Assembly (NCBI RefSeq): GCF_000213655.1
Contig: NC_015554.1
Location: 4,402,001-4,466,000, forward strand
From: Alteromonas naphthalenivorans
GTDB taxonomy: Bacteria > Pseudomonadota > Gammaproteobacteria > Enterobacterales > Alteromonadaceae
Reading direction: 5' to 3'
DNA: 64,000 nt
Below, in pieces: positions 27,459 to 36,911 of the stretch. Every line of letters begins with the position of its first letter. Position 1 is the first letter of the stretch. Both the position numbers and the translations under genes were made by a program. Under the pieces are notes generated by a model. That model had not been told where the DNA came from, searched no databases, and worked only from the letters and a program-made list of their open reading frames with translations.

Positions 27459-29300
27459 CTATTCCACGCCAATAAAGCCGCCTGTTTGATGTGCCCATAA
27501 CTTGGCGTAAATACCATTATGTGCAATTAATTCAGCGTGAGTTCCCTGCTCTACTATCTGGCCTTTTTCTAACACTAGTAATCGGTCCATTTGCGCAATC
27601 GTTGAAAGCCTATGCGCGATAGCCAATACGGTTTTGCCTTCCATCACTTTATCTAGACTTGCTTGAATAGCGGCTTCAGCTTCTGAGTCTAAGGCAGAAG
27701 TGGCTTCATCTAAAATTAGTACAGGTGCATCTTTCAATAACACCCGGGCGATTGCAATACGTTGTCGTTGGCCACCGGACAGCTTCACACCACGTTCTCC
27801 CACATGGGCGTCGTAGCCAGTTCTTCCTTGGCTGTCAGTAAGGGTAAGAATAAACTCATGAGCTTCTGATAGCTTGGCGGCGTTTATCATTTCTTCTTCG
27901 CTGGCGTTGGTACGCCCGTAAAGAATGTTGTCACGTACTGACCTGTGCATAAGCGAGGTATCTTGTGTCACCATGCTAATTTTAGCTCGCAAGGTTTCTT
28001 GTCCAACTTGGGTTATATCTTGCCCATCAATAATGATGCGCCCCGATTGGGTATCGTAAAACCGCATCAGCAAATTAACTAATGTGGATTTACCCGAACC
28101 TGAACGTCCTACCAAGCCCACTTTTTCGCCCGGATGAATAGCGAGCTCTAAGCTAGAAAATACGTCGATGGGTTGGTTATCGGCTCCCGCGTAGGCAAAG
28201 TCCACGTTATCAAACTTAATACCACCACCCTGCACACTTAGCGCTGTGGCTTTAGGCTTATCTTTCACTGCGATAGGTTGGGCTAGCGTATTCATACCGT
28301 CTTGCACCGTGCCTAGGTTTTCAAACAGGCCCGATACTTCCCACATGATCCAATGCGACATTCCATTTAGGCGAAGAGACAAACTAATCGCAATGGCAAT
28401 ATCGCCTGGTGTGGCCAAATTTTCCATCCATAAATACACAGACAGTGCGCCAATGGTGAACACCAATATGGCATTCGACATTTCTACACAAAACTCTAAT
28501 ACCGTTACTAAACGCATTTGTGGGTACACAGTTTTTAAGAAGCCATCCATGCTTTCTCTGGCGTAGTCAGCTTCCCGGCGGCTATGAGAAAATAACTTTA
28601 CGGTCGTGATATTAGTGTAACTATCTACAATTCGACCCGTCATCATAGAGCGCGCATCGGCCTGCTTTTGTGACACTTGTTTAAGCTTGGGTACCAGCAT
28701 GCGCAAGATGAACATGTACACAAAAAACCACACCACAAGCGGCACCGCTAAGCGCCAATCGGTACTGAAAACCAGTACCACCATAGAAATAAAGTAGACG
28801 CTAATGTACACCAGCAAATCGAGGACTTTGGTTACAGTTTCACGGACAGATAGCGCGGTTTGCATGACTTTTGTAGCCACGCGACCCGCAAATTCATCGT
28901 GGAAAAAGGTTAAGCTTTGGCCGAGTAAATAGCGGTGGGCTTGCCAGCGAATACGCATGGGGAAATTTCCCATAAGCGACTGGCGTGAAAACAATGAACG
29001 TAACAGTATAAAGCCTGGAATCAGCACTAGCACGGTAACGGCCATGCCAATTAAGGTCCATTTTTGCTCGGCTAAAAAAGTTTCTCGGTTTTGTTCTGAA
29101 AACCAATCTACCAATTGGCCCAAGAAACCGAACAGCGCCACTTCTAGCACCGCAACAATGGCACTTAAAATAGAAACGGTGGCAATAACACCCCACATTC
29201 CTTGGGTGTAATACTTACAAAAGGCAACAATACCTGTTGGAGGTTGCCCTGGTGGGGCTTCAGGGAAAGGCTGTGTTAATCGTTCAAAAAATGAAAACAT
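27459..29300 (-). CDS. ABC transporter, fused permease and ATPase
   Basis: This 613-residue half-transporter has about six N-terminal helices (ABC type-1 exporter domain, about 35-330) and a C-terminal nucleotide-binding domain. Walker A is GRSGSGKST, the signature is KLSGGQRQR, Walker B is VLILDEATSALD and the switch His is in AIAHRLST. It resembles the MsbA/multidrug exporters and would act as a dimer in the inner membrane. It has no N-terminal peptidase C39 domain, so it is not an obvious exporter for the microcin-like peptide 1.6 kb away. Substrate unknown. Confidence 0.9.
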   Translation of the reverse strand: MFSFFERLTQPFPEAPPGQPPTGIVAFCKYYTQGMWGVIATVSILSAIVAVLEVALFGFLGQLVDWFSEQNRETFLAEQKWTLIGMAVTVLVLIPGFILLRSLFSRQSLMGNFPMRIRWQAHRYLLGQSLTFFHDEFAGRVATKVMQTALSVRETVTKVLDLLVYISVYFISMVVLVFSTDWRLAVPLVVWFFVYMFILRMLVPKLKQVSQKQADARSMMTGRIVDSYTNITTVKLFSHSRREADYARESMDGFLKTVYPQMRLVTVLEFCVEMSNAILVFTIGALSVYLWMENLATPGDIAIAISLSLRLNGMSHWIMWEVSGLFENLGTVQDGMNTLAQPIAVKDKPKATALSVQGGGIKFDNVDFAYAGADNQPIDVFSSLELAIHPGEKVGLVGRSGSGKSTLVNLLMRFYDTQSGRIIIDGQDITQVGQETLRAKISMVTQDTSLMHRSVRDNILYGRTNASEEEMINAAKLSEAHEFILTLTDSQGRTGYDAHVGERGVKLSGGQRQRIAIARVLLKDAPVLILDEATSALDSEAEAAIQASLDKVMEGKTVLAIAHRLSTIAQMDRLLVLEKGQIVEQGTHAELIAHNGIYAKLWAHQTGGFIGVE

Positions 29301-29388
29301 GCAACAAAACTCGTGTCGTTCTACATCAACTGCGTTTAATTACGTCATTCTACACGATATGTTCAATGCTCGGGTTTAAAACATCGGG

Positions 29389-30003
29389 TTACTCATCTTT
29401 GTAGCCTAAGTTTGTCAGAATGCTCTCTACCTTTTCACTATGTTGCGCTTGCCACTGCTCAAGTGTCATGGCTGCATCTTTCTCACCACGGGCAAAGGCT
29501 ATATCAAATGCTTCTTGTGCTTGTGCTTGCGGAATTACCACAATACCTTCCTCGTCAGCCACAATAATGTCACCGGCATTCACTGTTACGCCACCACATT
29601 GAATAGGCTGATTAAGGGGTGATATACACTTTTTAGCGCCCGGCTTAGGAATTACACCGCGAGCAAAGACAGGGAATTGATTTTCTCGGGTTTCAGCCAA
29701 GTCTCTTATGACACCGTCAATAACAAACCCTTTAATACCTCTAGCCTTAGCAATTGCACACACATTACCGCCCGCCACCGCGAATTTATCATCCGCCTCA
29801 ACCACGATGATATCGCCAGCATTAGCACGATAAATGGCCGCATGAAGCATAAGGTGATCTCCTGCCTCGCATTTTACTGTAAAAGCAGGCCCAGCAATGC
29901 GGGGGATCGGTTGCCACAATGGCTTAATTTTATAATCCATAAACTGCTTGCGAGGCAATGCGTCGGCGTACTCGCAAGGTGACACGGTATCGAATTGAAT
30001 CAT
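29389..30003 (-). CDS. RraA-like protein, HMG aldolase/oxaloacetate decarboxylase type
   Basis: I start at the ATG 30001-30003 because a GAAGGAATTAAC ribosome-binding site precedes it; a longer frame from 30081 would add 26 unconserved residues. The 204-residue product is a single RraA-fold domain. It contains AGPAFTVKCEAGD, the AVAGGNVCAIAKARG loop and GFVIDGVIRDL, whose Arg-Asp pair is used by class II HMG/CHA aldolases for metal and substrate binding. Those residues favour a 4-hydroxy-4-methyl-2-oxoglutarate aldolase or oxaloacetate decarboxylase over an RNase E inhibitor. No pathway genes adjoin it. Confidence 0.82.
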   Translation of the reverse strand: MIQFDTVSPCEYADALPRKQFMDYKIKPLWQPIPRIAGPAFTVKCEAGDHLMLHAAIYRANAGDIIVVEADDKFAVAGGNVCAIAKARGIKGFVIDGVIRDLAETRENQFPVFARGVIPKPGAKKCISPLNQPIQCGGVTVNAGDIIVADEEGIVVIPQAQAQEAFDIAFARGEKDAAMTLEQWQAQHSEKVESILTNLGYKDE

Positions 30004-30384
30004 GTTAATTCCTTCAATATTAAGTGAAGTGCAAAGGTGATTTTGCCTGCCCAATGTAGTCAATATATCGAAATTAGACACAGAAGTTGTTACAAGCTAT
30101 GTATTTTCACTATAAGTGCTTTTTCTAATGGAAGGAGCGTGATAAATATTAACGTAAGAGAATACTGCCTTTCGTGCCTTAATTTTAAGTCTATGATTTA
30201 TGAAGGCGACGACTTTTTAAAAGCGCTGATTTTAACCATCATACATTCGCCAGCGCTCCACATTGCATTACCAAAAGGCAATAGAGAGCATAAGTCAGTA
30301 TTCAGCCAACGAGACATGAACTTAACGACACAATTTAATCACGACTTGGTTCACACCAGCTTATAAAAATAGGAATTACAATCA
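30004..30384. other. Intergenic region RraA-like / M13 peptidase
   Basis: This 381-bp divergent region carries the promoters of both genes. It holds a possible 75-codon frame (30139-30366, GTG start) whose AAGGAG motif lies too close to the start for normal use. The peptide includes YCLSCLNFKSMIYEGDDFLK and matches nothing I know. I do not call it a gene with confidence. Confidence 0.35.
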
Positions 30385-32445
30385 ATGTTGAAAAGCGTAG
30401 TTAGCTTAAGCGTTGCATTAGCACTCACTGCATGTAGCCCACAAAATACACAACCTGAAAGCCAAGCGCCAACCGCGGCAACGCAACAAAAAGAATTAAA
30501 GTCTGGCGTGAACAAAGAAAACATGGATTTAACGGCCGACCCAGGCAACGACTTCTTCCAATACGTGAATGGCACGTGGGTGGATAACCTTGAGATCCCA
30601 GCCGATAAATCGAGTTATGGCGCTTTCACCATTTTGCGTGATGAATCTCAAGATCATGTGATGAAGATTATTAAAAGTTCTGCCGAAGGCGACTTTGCAG
30701 ATGGCACCGATGAACAAAAAGTGGGCGACTTCTATCGTGCTTACATGGATACGGATACGCTTAATGAGTTGGGTATAAGCCCAATTAATGCCGACATTGA
30801 AAAAATTGAAGCTATCACAAATTACGATGAATTAGCGGCATACTTTGCCTATGCCATTCGGTACGGCTATGTGACCCCATTCAACGTTGGCCAAAATGCA
30901 GATTTCAAATCGCCAGAATCTTATATGATTTATACATGGCAGTCTGGCCTTGGTCTGCCTGAGCGCGATTACTACTTTAAAGACGACGCCAAATCACAAG
31001 AAATTCGCGATGCCTACGTTAAACATATTGAAACTATGTTTACCCTCGCTGAATTTGATGCGCCTTCAGATAACGCACAAATGCTGTTTGATATGGAAAG
31101 CCGTATTGCCGAGCTTCATATGAAGAAAGAAGAAGTACGTAATTGGGCGGCTAACTACAATAAAGTGCCTGTGTCAGACCTAAGCACTCTTATGCCTAAC
31201 TTCCCGTGGTCACTTTTTCTTAATGAAATGGAATTAAACGACGTAGACAGCCTTGTGTTTTTACAAACTGATTTCATGAAGCAAATGGATACGTTCATCA
31301 CTGAAACCTCTTTGGAAGATTGGAAGGTATTCCTAAAATGGGGCTTACTTAATGCCTCAGCCAGCCGTTTAAGTGAAGATTTCGACACCGCTAACTTCAA
31401 TTTTTACAGCAAAACACTTCGCGGTGTCGAAGAGCCTGAGCCACGCTGGCGCAGGGCTGTTAGCCTTTCTAATGCGCATGTTGGCGAAGTTATCGGTAAA
31501 GTTTACGTGAAACAATACTTCCCGCCTGAAGCCAAAGAGCGTATGACCGACATGGTGAGTAATCTTTTGCTTGCCTACAAAGACAGTATTGAAAAGCTAG
31601 ATTGGATGACAGATGAAACCCGTGAGCAGGCGTTAGATAAGCTGTCTAAATTCACGGTTAAAATTGGTTACCCCAATACGTGGAAAGACTATTCTCAGCT
31701 GGTAGTGAAAGGCAGCGATTTATTTGGCAACTTAAAGCGTTCAGCCGATGTTGCCTACGAAGAAATGCTTAAGAAACAAGGCGGTCCAGTATGGAAGCAT
31801 GAGTGGGGTATGACGCCTCAAACCGTTAATGCTTACTATAACCCAACGGCGAATGAAATTGTTTTCCCAGCAGCTATACTTCAACCGCCATTTTTCGATA
31901 TGAATGCTGAAGACGCGGTAAACTACGGTGGTATTGGTGCCGTTATCGGACACGAAATTGGTCATGGTTTTGATGATGCAGGTTCGACGTTTGATGGTGA
32001 TGGCGCGTTACGCAACTGGTGGACTGATACTGACCGTCAGGAATTTGAGGCGAGAACGGCGAAACTTGTCGAGCAATTCAATGAATTCGAAGCCCTGCCA
32101 GAACTCTTCGTTAATGGTGAATATACTCTGGGTGAAAACATTGGCGACTTGGGCGGCATTAGTATTGCGCTTAAAGCCTATCACTTAACCTTAGAGGGTG
32201 AAGAAGCCCCTGTTATTGACGGTTACACTGGCGATCAGCGCGTATTTATTGGTTACGGCCAAGTATGGGCGAGCAAGTATCGTGATGAAGCCTTACGCAA
32301 CCAAATTCAGACCGACACCCACTCTCCAACCAAATTCCGTACTAACGGTGCACTGCGCAACGTTCCTGAATTTTACGAGGCGTTTGATGTTACCGAGGAA
32401 AATGATTTGTATTTACCGCCAGAAGAGCGCGTAAAAATTTGGTAA
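30385..32445 (+). CDS. M13-family zinc metallopeptidase, lipoprotein
   Basis: This 686-residue protein has a lipoprotein signal with lipobox LTAC (Cys17), so it is probably attached to a membrane facing the periplasm. The catalytic domain shows NEIVFPAAILQPPFF, the zinc motif HEIGH (523-527) and GENIGD with the third zinc ligand Glu584 and Asp588. These are diagnostic for neprilysin/PepO-like M13 peptidases, which cut oligopeptides. The C-terminal Trp typical of the family is present. The gene ends in a clear terminator. Confidence 0.93.
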   Translation: MLKSVVSLSVALALTACSPQNTQPESQAPTAATQQKELKSGVNKENMDLTADPGNDFFQYVNGTWVDNLEIPADKSSYGAFTILRDESQDHVMKIIKSSAEGDFADGTDEQKVGDFYRAYMDTDTLNELGISPINADIEKIEAITNYDELAAYFAYAIRYGYVTPFNVGQNADFKSPESYMIYTWQSGLGLPERDYYFKDDAKSQEIRDAYVKHIETMFTLAEFDAPSDNAQMLFDMESRIAELHMKKEEVRNWAANYNKVPVSDLSTLMPNFPWSLFLNEMELNDVDSLVFLQTDFMKQMDTFITETSLEDWKVFLKWGLLNASASRLSEDFDTANFNFYSKTLRGVEEPEPRWRRAVSLSNAHVGEVIGKVYVKQYFPPEAKERMTDMVSNLLLAYKDSIEKLDWMTDETREQALDKLSKFTVKIGYPNTWKDYSQLVVKGSDLFGNLKRSADVAYEEMLKKQGGPVWKHEWGMTPQTVNAYYNPTANEIVFPAAILQPPFFDMNAEDAVNYGGIGAVIGHEIGHGFDDAGSTFDGDGALRNWWTDTDRQEFEARTAKLVEQFNEFEALPELFVNGEYTLGENIGDLGGISIALKAYHLTLEGEEAPVIDGYTGDQRVFIGYGQVWASKYRDEALRNQIQTDTHSPTKFRTNGALRNVPEFYEAFDVTEENDLYLPPEERVKIW

Positions 32446-32471
32446 TAGATATTTGTTAGTGTTATTGAAGA

Positions 32472-32498
32472 GGCGGCAATTTCATTGTCGCCTTTTTT
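32472..32498 (+). terminator. Rho-independent terminator of M13 peptidase
   Basis: A 9-bp stem with one G-T pair (GGCGGCAAT, 32472-32480, with ATTGTCGCC, 32484-32492) is followed by six T residues, 27 bp after the stop codon. Confidence 0.88.
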
Positions 32499-32598
32499 AT
32501 ATCTGCATTAAATATGCGAATCGCGCTTAAACCGTACGGAAATTGATAGCCTCTATTCGCTAGCCACGTTTATGTACTTTAAACAGAATGCGTGAGAC

Positions 32599-33000
32599 TT
32601 ATGAAGGGTTGGCCAATTCCAGCAATACAGTAATAGCTTCGTCGGCTCGGCCAGCCGGAACGAAAATATGGTCATGATAATAACCGGCTACCACATTCGC
32701 GCTAATATTAGCCTTCGTAAGTGCAGCGGACATTACTGCGGTCATACCTACTGCATCTAAGCTTGAATGGACATTACATGTAATACGCTTAAAGGTGCTA
32801 TCTACTGCAAATCCTTCGTTACTTGCAAAAGATGATTCAAGAATAAGAGTTGTACCTTCATCTTCTTTATACACCATTAATGCATTGGCCAATTGAGTTG
32901 GCGAAACAGCGTAAGGCACGCTCACAAATACAAACGCTTCAGCGCTTAGCTCTGGCTGTAGTGTTTGTAATAAAGTACTTAAATCTGTTTCGCCTGACAT
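32599..33000 (-). CDS. ACT-domain protein (DUF2241 type)
   Basis: This 133-residue cytoplasmic protein has an N-terminal DUF2241-like segment (ETDLSTLLQTLQPELS, then FVFVSVPY) and a C-terminal ACT-type fold (RITCNVHSSLDAVGMTAVMSAALTKANIS, then YYHDHIFVPAGRADEAI). ACT domains bind amino acids or other small ligands and regulate enzymes; the ligand here is unknown. It lies downstream of dbpA on the same strand, past a 22-bp palindrome. Confidence 0.8.
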   Translation of the reverse strand: MSGETDLSTLLQTLQPELSAEAFVFVSVPYAVSPTQLANALMVYKEDEGTTLILESSFASNEGFAVDSTFKRITCNVHSSLDAVGMTAVMSAALTKANISANVVAGYYHDHIFVPAGRADEAITVLLELANPS

Positions 33001-33073
33001 CTAACCGCCTTTACTTTGCCTATCCAACTCGTGAAATATACTATCGTAGCTATTGTGCAATACGCTTGGGCTG

Positions 33074-33095
33074 TTATAGGTGATATCACCTATAA
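33074..33095. repeat. Perfect 22-bp palindrome at the dbpA stop
   Basis: The half-site TTATAGGTGAT is followed by its exact complement. It overlaps the dbpA stop codon (33090-33092) and lies about 75 bp upstream of the ACT-domain gene. It has no T-tract. It may be an operator for the ACT gene or an RNA stem at the dbpA 3-prime end. Confidence 0.5.
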
Positions 33096-34472
33096 CTTAC
33101 GTGCTCTCACACGTTTGCCTTTAATCTTGCCTTCACGGAAGTGATTCATAGCACGCTTTACACTACGCAATTTAACCGCAATAAAGCTTTGGCTATTTTG
33201 CACAGCAATTTTACCTACATCATCACCTGGTATGCCTGCATCTTTAGTCAGCGCACCAACTAAGTCACCAGGACGAAGCTTTTGCTTTTTACCCGCACTC
33301 AGTGAAATACAGCTAAATTCAGGTTCGATGATGCGGTTTTTATGGAAACGTAAGCCTTGTGCGCCTTTTAGCGGAATATCAGTGCCTTGAAGCACTTCAA
33401 TTTTACGCAAGAAATGCTCTTCCTCGTCGCCCACTAACGTTATTGCTGTCCCTTCAGCGCCCGCACGAGCAGTACGCCCAATACGGTGAATATGCGTTTC
33501 CGGCTCTTCGCTCACGGTGTAGTTGATCACACACGGAATATCATCAATATCAAGCCCACGTGCAGCTACATCGGTAGCAACCAGTACTTGTAGTGCATCA
33601 CTAGCAAACTGGTTAAGAACTGCCGTACGCTCGTACTGCTCCATTTCGCCCTGTAAACCTGCAGCACTAAAGCCATCTTCAAGTAACGACGCGACCACTT
33701 CAGTCACCTGTACTCGGCGGTTACAAAACACGATAGCTGTTTTAGGCTGAGAATCGGTCAGAATTGCTTTGAGCGTTTGTATTCGTGTGTGCGGAAGTAC
33801 GTTGTAACCGATTTGAGTAATCGACGGTTTGTTCGACTCATCACTTTCAACTTTACAAATTACAGGTTCGGTTAAATACTGATCGGCAATACGCTCAATT
33901 TCTTCTGTATAGGTAGCAGAAAATAGTAAGGTTTGTACGCCCTTCTTCATTGGCGAAAAAATGACTTTCAAGTCATCTTCAAAGCCCATATCTAGCATGC
34001 GGTCGGCTTCATCAAGCACGCGTAAACGTACATCTTTGAGCATCAGCCTGCGTTTCTCTACGTGCTCCATTACACGCCCTGGTGTACCCACTACAACATG
34101 AGCGCCATGTTTAAGCGACTGAATCTGTGGCCCCATAGGTTGACCGCCGCAGATGGTCATCACTTTAATATTACCAATTTGCTTTGCGGCATTTCTATAC
34201 TGCACGGCCACTTGGTCTGCCAACTCTCGCGTAGGGCACAATACCAGTACTTGAGTAGCAAATAATGTAGGGTCAATCTTTTCAAGCGCCGGTATTACGA
34301 AGCAAAGCGTTTTACCACTGCCTGTTTGCGCTTGCCCGATAACATCGCTTCCCGCTAATGCATGAGGTAAAGACTGTGCTTGAATGGGCGATAAGGTAAA
34401 AATACCTTGTGCATCTAACGCTTTTGTAATCGCTGGATTTATTTCCAACTGCTTTATTGTTTCAATTGTCAT
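33090..34472 (-). CDS. dbpA: DEAD-box ATP-dependent RNA helicase DbpA
   Basis: I use the ATG at 34470-34472 (460 residues, MTIETIKQLEIN); an in-frame TTG five codons upstream lacks a ribosome-binding site. Helicase motifs are complete: AQTGSGKT, PTRELADQV, VLDEADRMLDMG, SAT and HRIGRTARAG. The C-terminal domain with RLRPGDLVGALTKDAG and GKIAVQNSQSFIAVK is the RNA-binding domain that makes DbpA specific for hairpin 92 of 23S rRNA. It acts in 50S subunit assembly. It lies 33 bp downstream of pyrC, probably in the same transcription unit. Confidence 0.93.
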   Translation of the reverse strand: MTIETIKQLEINPAITKALDAQGIFTLSPIQAQSLPHALAGSDVIGQAQTGSGKTLCFVIPALEKIDPTLFATQVLVLCPTRELADQVAVQYRNAAKQIGNIKVMTICGGQPMGPQIQSLKHGAHVVVGTPGRVMEHVEKRRLMLKDVRLRVLDEADRMLDMGFEDDLKVIFSPMKKGVQTLLFSATYTEEIERIADQYLTEPVICKVESDESNKPSITQIGYNVLPHTRIQTLKAILTDSQPKTAIVFCNRRVQVTEVVASLLEDGFSAAGLQGEMEQYERTAVLNQFASDALQVLVATDVAARGLDIDDIPCVINYTVSEEPETHIHRIGRTARAGAEGTAITLVGDEEEHFLRKIEVLQGTDIPLKGAQGLRFHKNRIIEPEFSCISLSAGKKQKLRPGDLVGALTKDAGIPGDDVGKIAVQNSQSFIAVKLRSVKRAMNHFREGKIKGKRVRARKL

Positions 34473-34505
34473 TTCTGTTTTTTCCAAAGATGCATATACG
34501 TAGCG

Positions 34506-35564
34506 TTAGTCAGCCGAGCGCGTTTGGAAAGTATCTTGTAGTTTCCATTGAAGCGTCTGCCCTGCATAGAAAGGCACCATATCAGTACCATCAGCCAACG
34601 TGACCTGTTCAGGTACTGTCCACGCTTCTTTTACTAACGTCATTGTTGTGTTGTTTCTTGGTAGTCCGTAAAAGTCTGCGCCGTAGTTACTGGCGAACCC
34701 TTCTAGCTTGTCTAATGCGCCCAACTGCTCGAACACTTCAGCATAAAACTCGATGGCAGACCATGCGCTATAGCAACCAGCACAACCACACGCGTTCTCT
34801 TTTTTGTGTTTGGCATGAGGTGCTGAATCGGTACCTAAGAAGAATTTAGTATTGCCGCTGGCTACCACATTTTGCAGCGCTTTTTGATGTGTATTTCGCT
34901 TTAATACAGGTAGGCAGTAATTGTGTGGTCGAACGCCACCAACCAGTAAATCATTGCGATTTAACAATAAATGCTGCGGCGTAATTGTCGCGCCCACGTT
35001 GGCGCTAGCATCTACCACAAAAGCTGCTGCGTCTGCGGTAGTAATATGCTCAAACACTACTTTTAAGTTCGGAAAAGCCGCCACGATAGGTGACAAATGC
35101 GTATCGATGAACACTTTTTCACGGTCGAAGATATCAATATGCGATTCGGTAACTTCACCATGGATAAGTAGTAATAGCCCGTGAGCCTCCATGGCTTCAA
35201 AAACAGGGTATAACGCCTCGATACCTTTTACAGCAGCATCTGAATTGGTGGTTGCGCCAGCTGGGTATAGCTTGCACGCTGTTACGCCAGCAGCCTTCGC
35301 ATCAGCAATATCTTGGACTGATGTGGTGTTAGTCAAAAAGAGAGTCATTAGAGGTTCAAAGCTGCTACCCGTAGGACGAGCCGCTTCTATCCGCTGTTTG
35401 TAAGCTACCGCCATACTTGCATTCACCACAGGTGGAACCAAGTTAGGCATTACGATGGCGCGCTGAAAACAACGGGCTGTAGCGGGAACAGTTTCTGCTA
35501 ACATTTCGTTGTCACGAAAATGTAAGTGCCAATCATCGGGGGTTCTAATCGTTAGCGTTTGCAT
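34506..35564 (-). CDS. pyrC: Dihydroorotase
   Basis: This 352-residue protein is a PyrC-type (class II) dihydroorotase, which closes carbamoyl aspartate to dihydroorotate in pyrimidine synthesis. Metal ligands are visible in DWHLHFRD near residues 11-18. The [11 protein letters not shown] segment contains the Lys that is carboxylated in the E. coli enzyme. [15 protein letters not shown] and [15 protein letters not shown], with the catalytic Asp, follow. The length matches E. coli PyrC (348). It sits between the PhnA-domain gene and dbpA. Confidence 0.96.
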   Translation of the reverse strand: MQTLTIRTPDDWHLHFRDNEMLAETVPATARCFQRAIVMPNLVPPVVNASMAVAYKQRIEAARPTGSSFEPLMTLFLTNTTSVQDIADAKAAGVTACKLYPAGATTNSDAAVKGIEALYPVFEAMEAHGLLLLIHGEVTESHIDIFDREKVFIDTHLSPIVAAFPNLKVVFEHITTADAAAFVVDASANVGATITPQHLLLNRNDLLVGGVRPHNYCLPVLKRNTHQKALQNVVASGNTKFFLGTDSAPHAKHKKENACGCAGCYSAWSAIEFYAEVFEQLGALDKLEGFASNYGADFYGLPRNNTTMTLVKEAWTVPEQVTLADGTDMVPFYAGQTLQWKLQDTFQTRSAD

Positions 35565-35592
35565 AACCGAAAGCTCTCTTCTTTAAGACCAA

Positions 35593-36150
35593 TTAAGATT
35601 TTTTTGTATATGCCGCAATAATAACAATGCGGGTACCATTCACTTTACCTTCAATATGCAAAGGGTTATCGCTTAGGCTAATGCCTCTTACTGGTGTGCC
35701 GCGCTTCGCTGTGAAGTTAGCCCCTTTCACAGTAAGGTCTTTAACTAGGTGCACATTATCGCCAGCTTGCAGCGCAGTACCGTTACAATCAAGCGTAGCT
35801 TCCTGCTCGATAAGTCCCGCTTCAGCCCACTGCTTAACATCGTCTTCTAAATAGGCCATGTCTAACAAATCTTGTGCCCAGCTTTCGCCGCTTATTTTAT
35901 TAAGCATACGATAAGCCACCACTTGAACGGCGGGTGTGGGTGACCACATGGCGTCGTTAAGACAACGCCAGTGGTTGGTGTCTATGTCGGCTTCACTGTT
36001 AAGTTGCATGCGGCAGGTTTGGCAAGTAAGTACCGCGCAGCCAGCAGTTTCGTCTGGCGACTCAGGTACCATGTAAACGTCTAAATTTTCGGTGTTCTTA
36101 CACAACTCGCAAGCGTTATCCGCTCGATTGAAAACAGCTTCTTGAAGCAC
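35593..36150 (-). CDS. PhnA-domain zinc-ribbon protein
   Basis: The product contains a CELC...CQTC zinc ribbon near the N-terminus and a C-terminal PhnA domain (DCNGTALQAGDNVHLVKDLTVKGANFTAKRGT). PhnA proteins were once linked to alkylphosphonate use, but PhnA is not a phosphonoacetate hydrolase in E. coli and the real role is unclear. I prefer the GTG at 36148-36150, which has AGGGA nearby and gives a start close to the zinc ribbon, as in relatives. The frame extends to an ATG at 36192, adding 14 residues. It lies 28 bp upstream of pyrC. Confidence 0.78.
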   Translation of the reverse strand: MLQEAVFNRADNACELCKNTENLDVYMVPESPDETAGCAVLTCQTCRMQLNSEADIDTNHWRCLNDAMWSPTPAVQVVAYRMLNKISGESWAQDLLDMAYLEDDVKQWAEAGLIEQEATLDCNGTALQAGDNVHLVKDLTVKGANFTAKRGTPVRGISLSDNPLHIEGKVNGTRIVIIAAYTKKS

Positions 36151-36234
36151 AGCAAATGTCCCTACGATATTTTGCCGCAAAGTATACCACAATTCGGCTA
36201 AATAGGGGCTGGCAAAAACGCCTGCTAAACATGG

Positions 36235-36813
36235 TTAAGGCGTGTCGTGAGACACCCAAATCAATTTACTGGTATCGTAGCCGCTTTGTGTAGCTTGGGC
36301 TAAGAGGGCGTCGATAGTTTCTTGAGGTAAGGATTTTTCTCTCGCTAAGATCCACAAATAATCTCTATCAGGCCCTGTTATCATGGCATATTGATAGTCT
36401 TCTTTGTCTAATGCCATCACCACATAACTGGCATAGAAAGGACCAAAGAATGATACTTTTAAATGCGCCGTATCGGCAGTCGATACAAAATAAGCTTTAC
36501 CTTCGGCCTCATCCCACTTTGCTTCTTCTTGCGAGTAACCTCGGTTGATAACCTTTACGCCACCATCGTCACGCATAGCGTAGGTAGCCGTAACATTGGA
36601 TAGCCCCTCTTCAAAACTGTGATCGTAGCGCGCTACCTCGTACCACTGCCCTAAATAACGGTCTAACTCAAATCCTTCCACCGGCTTGACGCCATCTGGT
36701 ACTGAAGTACATCCCACCAAAGTAAATAACATGGCCACACTGAACCATTTTTTACTATGCTGGCTAAACAATCGGCGAAAAATACCTTCATACGTATTCA
36801 ATGTGTTAAACAT
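36235..36813 (-). CDS. Lipocalin (Blc-type lipoprotein)
   Basis: This 192-residue protein has an unusually long basic N-terminus before the signal helix (FSVAMLFTLVGC), whose lipobox Cys is at about residue 35. A lipocalin fold follows, with the GxW motif in DRYLGQWYEVARYDHSFE and the conserved later strand YAMITGPDRDYLWILAR. Bacterial lipocalins of the Blc group are outer-membrane lipoproteins that bind fatty acids or lysophospholipids. The start may lie further in, at the Met-Leu-Phe of the helix, but the first ATG fits a signal sequence with a long n-region. Confidence 0.85.
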   Translation of the reverse strand: MFNTLNTYEGIFRRLFSQHSKKWFSVAMLFTLVGCTSVPDGVKPVEGFELDRYLGQWYEVARYDHSFEEGLSNVTATYAMRDDGGVKVINRGYSQEEAKWDEAEGKAYFVSTADTAHLKVSFFGPFYASYVVMALDKEDYQYAMITGPDRDYLWILAREKSLPQETIDALLAQATQSGYDTSKLIWVSHDTP

Positions 36814-36911
36814 CGACTAATCCCCTAGCTTCATCTATATATGGCTTACTTTAACAAAATAGCACGTTATCGTGACTGCCAACGCAGTTGCACATTTATT
36901 TGGAGTATAAG

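Noticed and set aside
27459..29300. ABC exporter as the dedicated transporter for the microcin-like peptide
   Set aside because: It lacks an N-terminal C39 peptidase domain, is 1.4 kb away beyond nusG-secE-tRNA on the other strand, and has the general MsbA-like layout.
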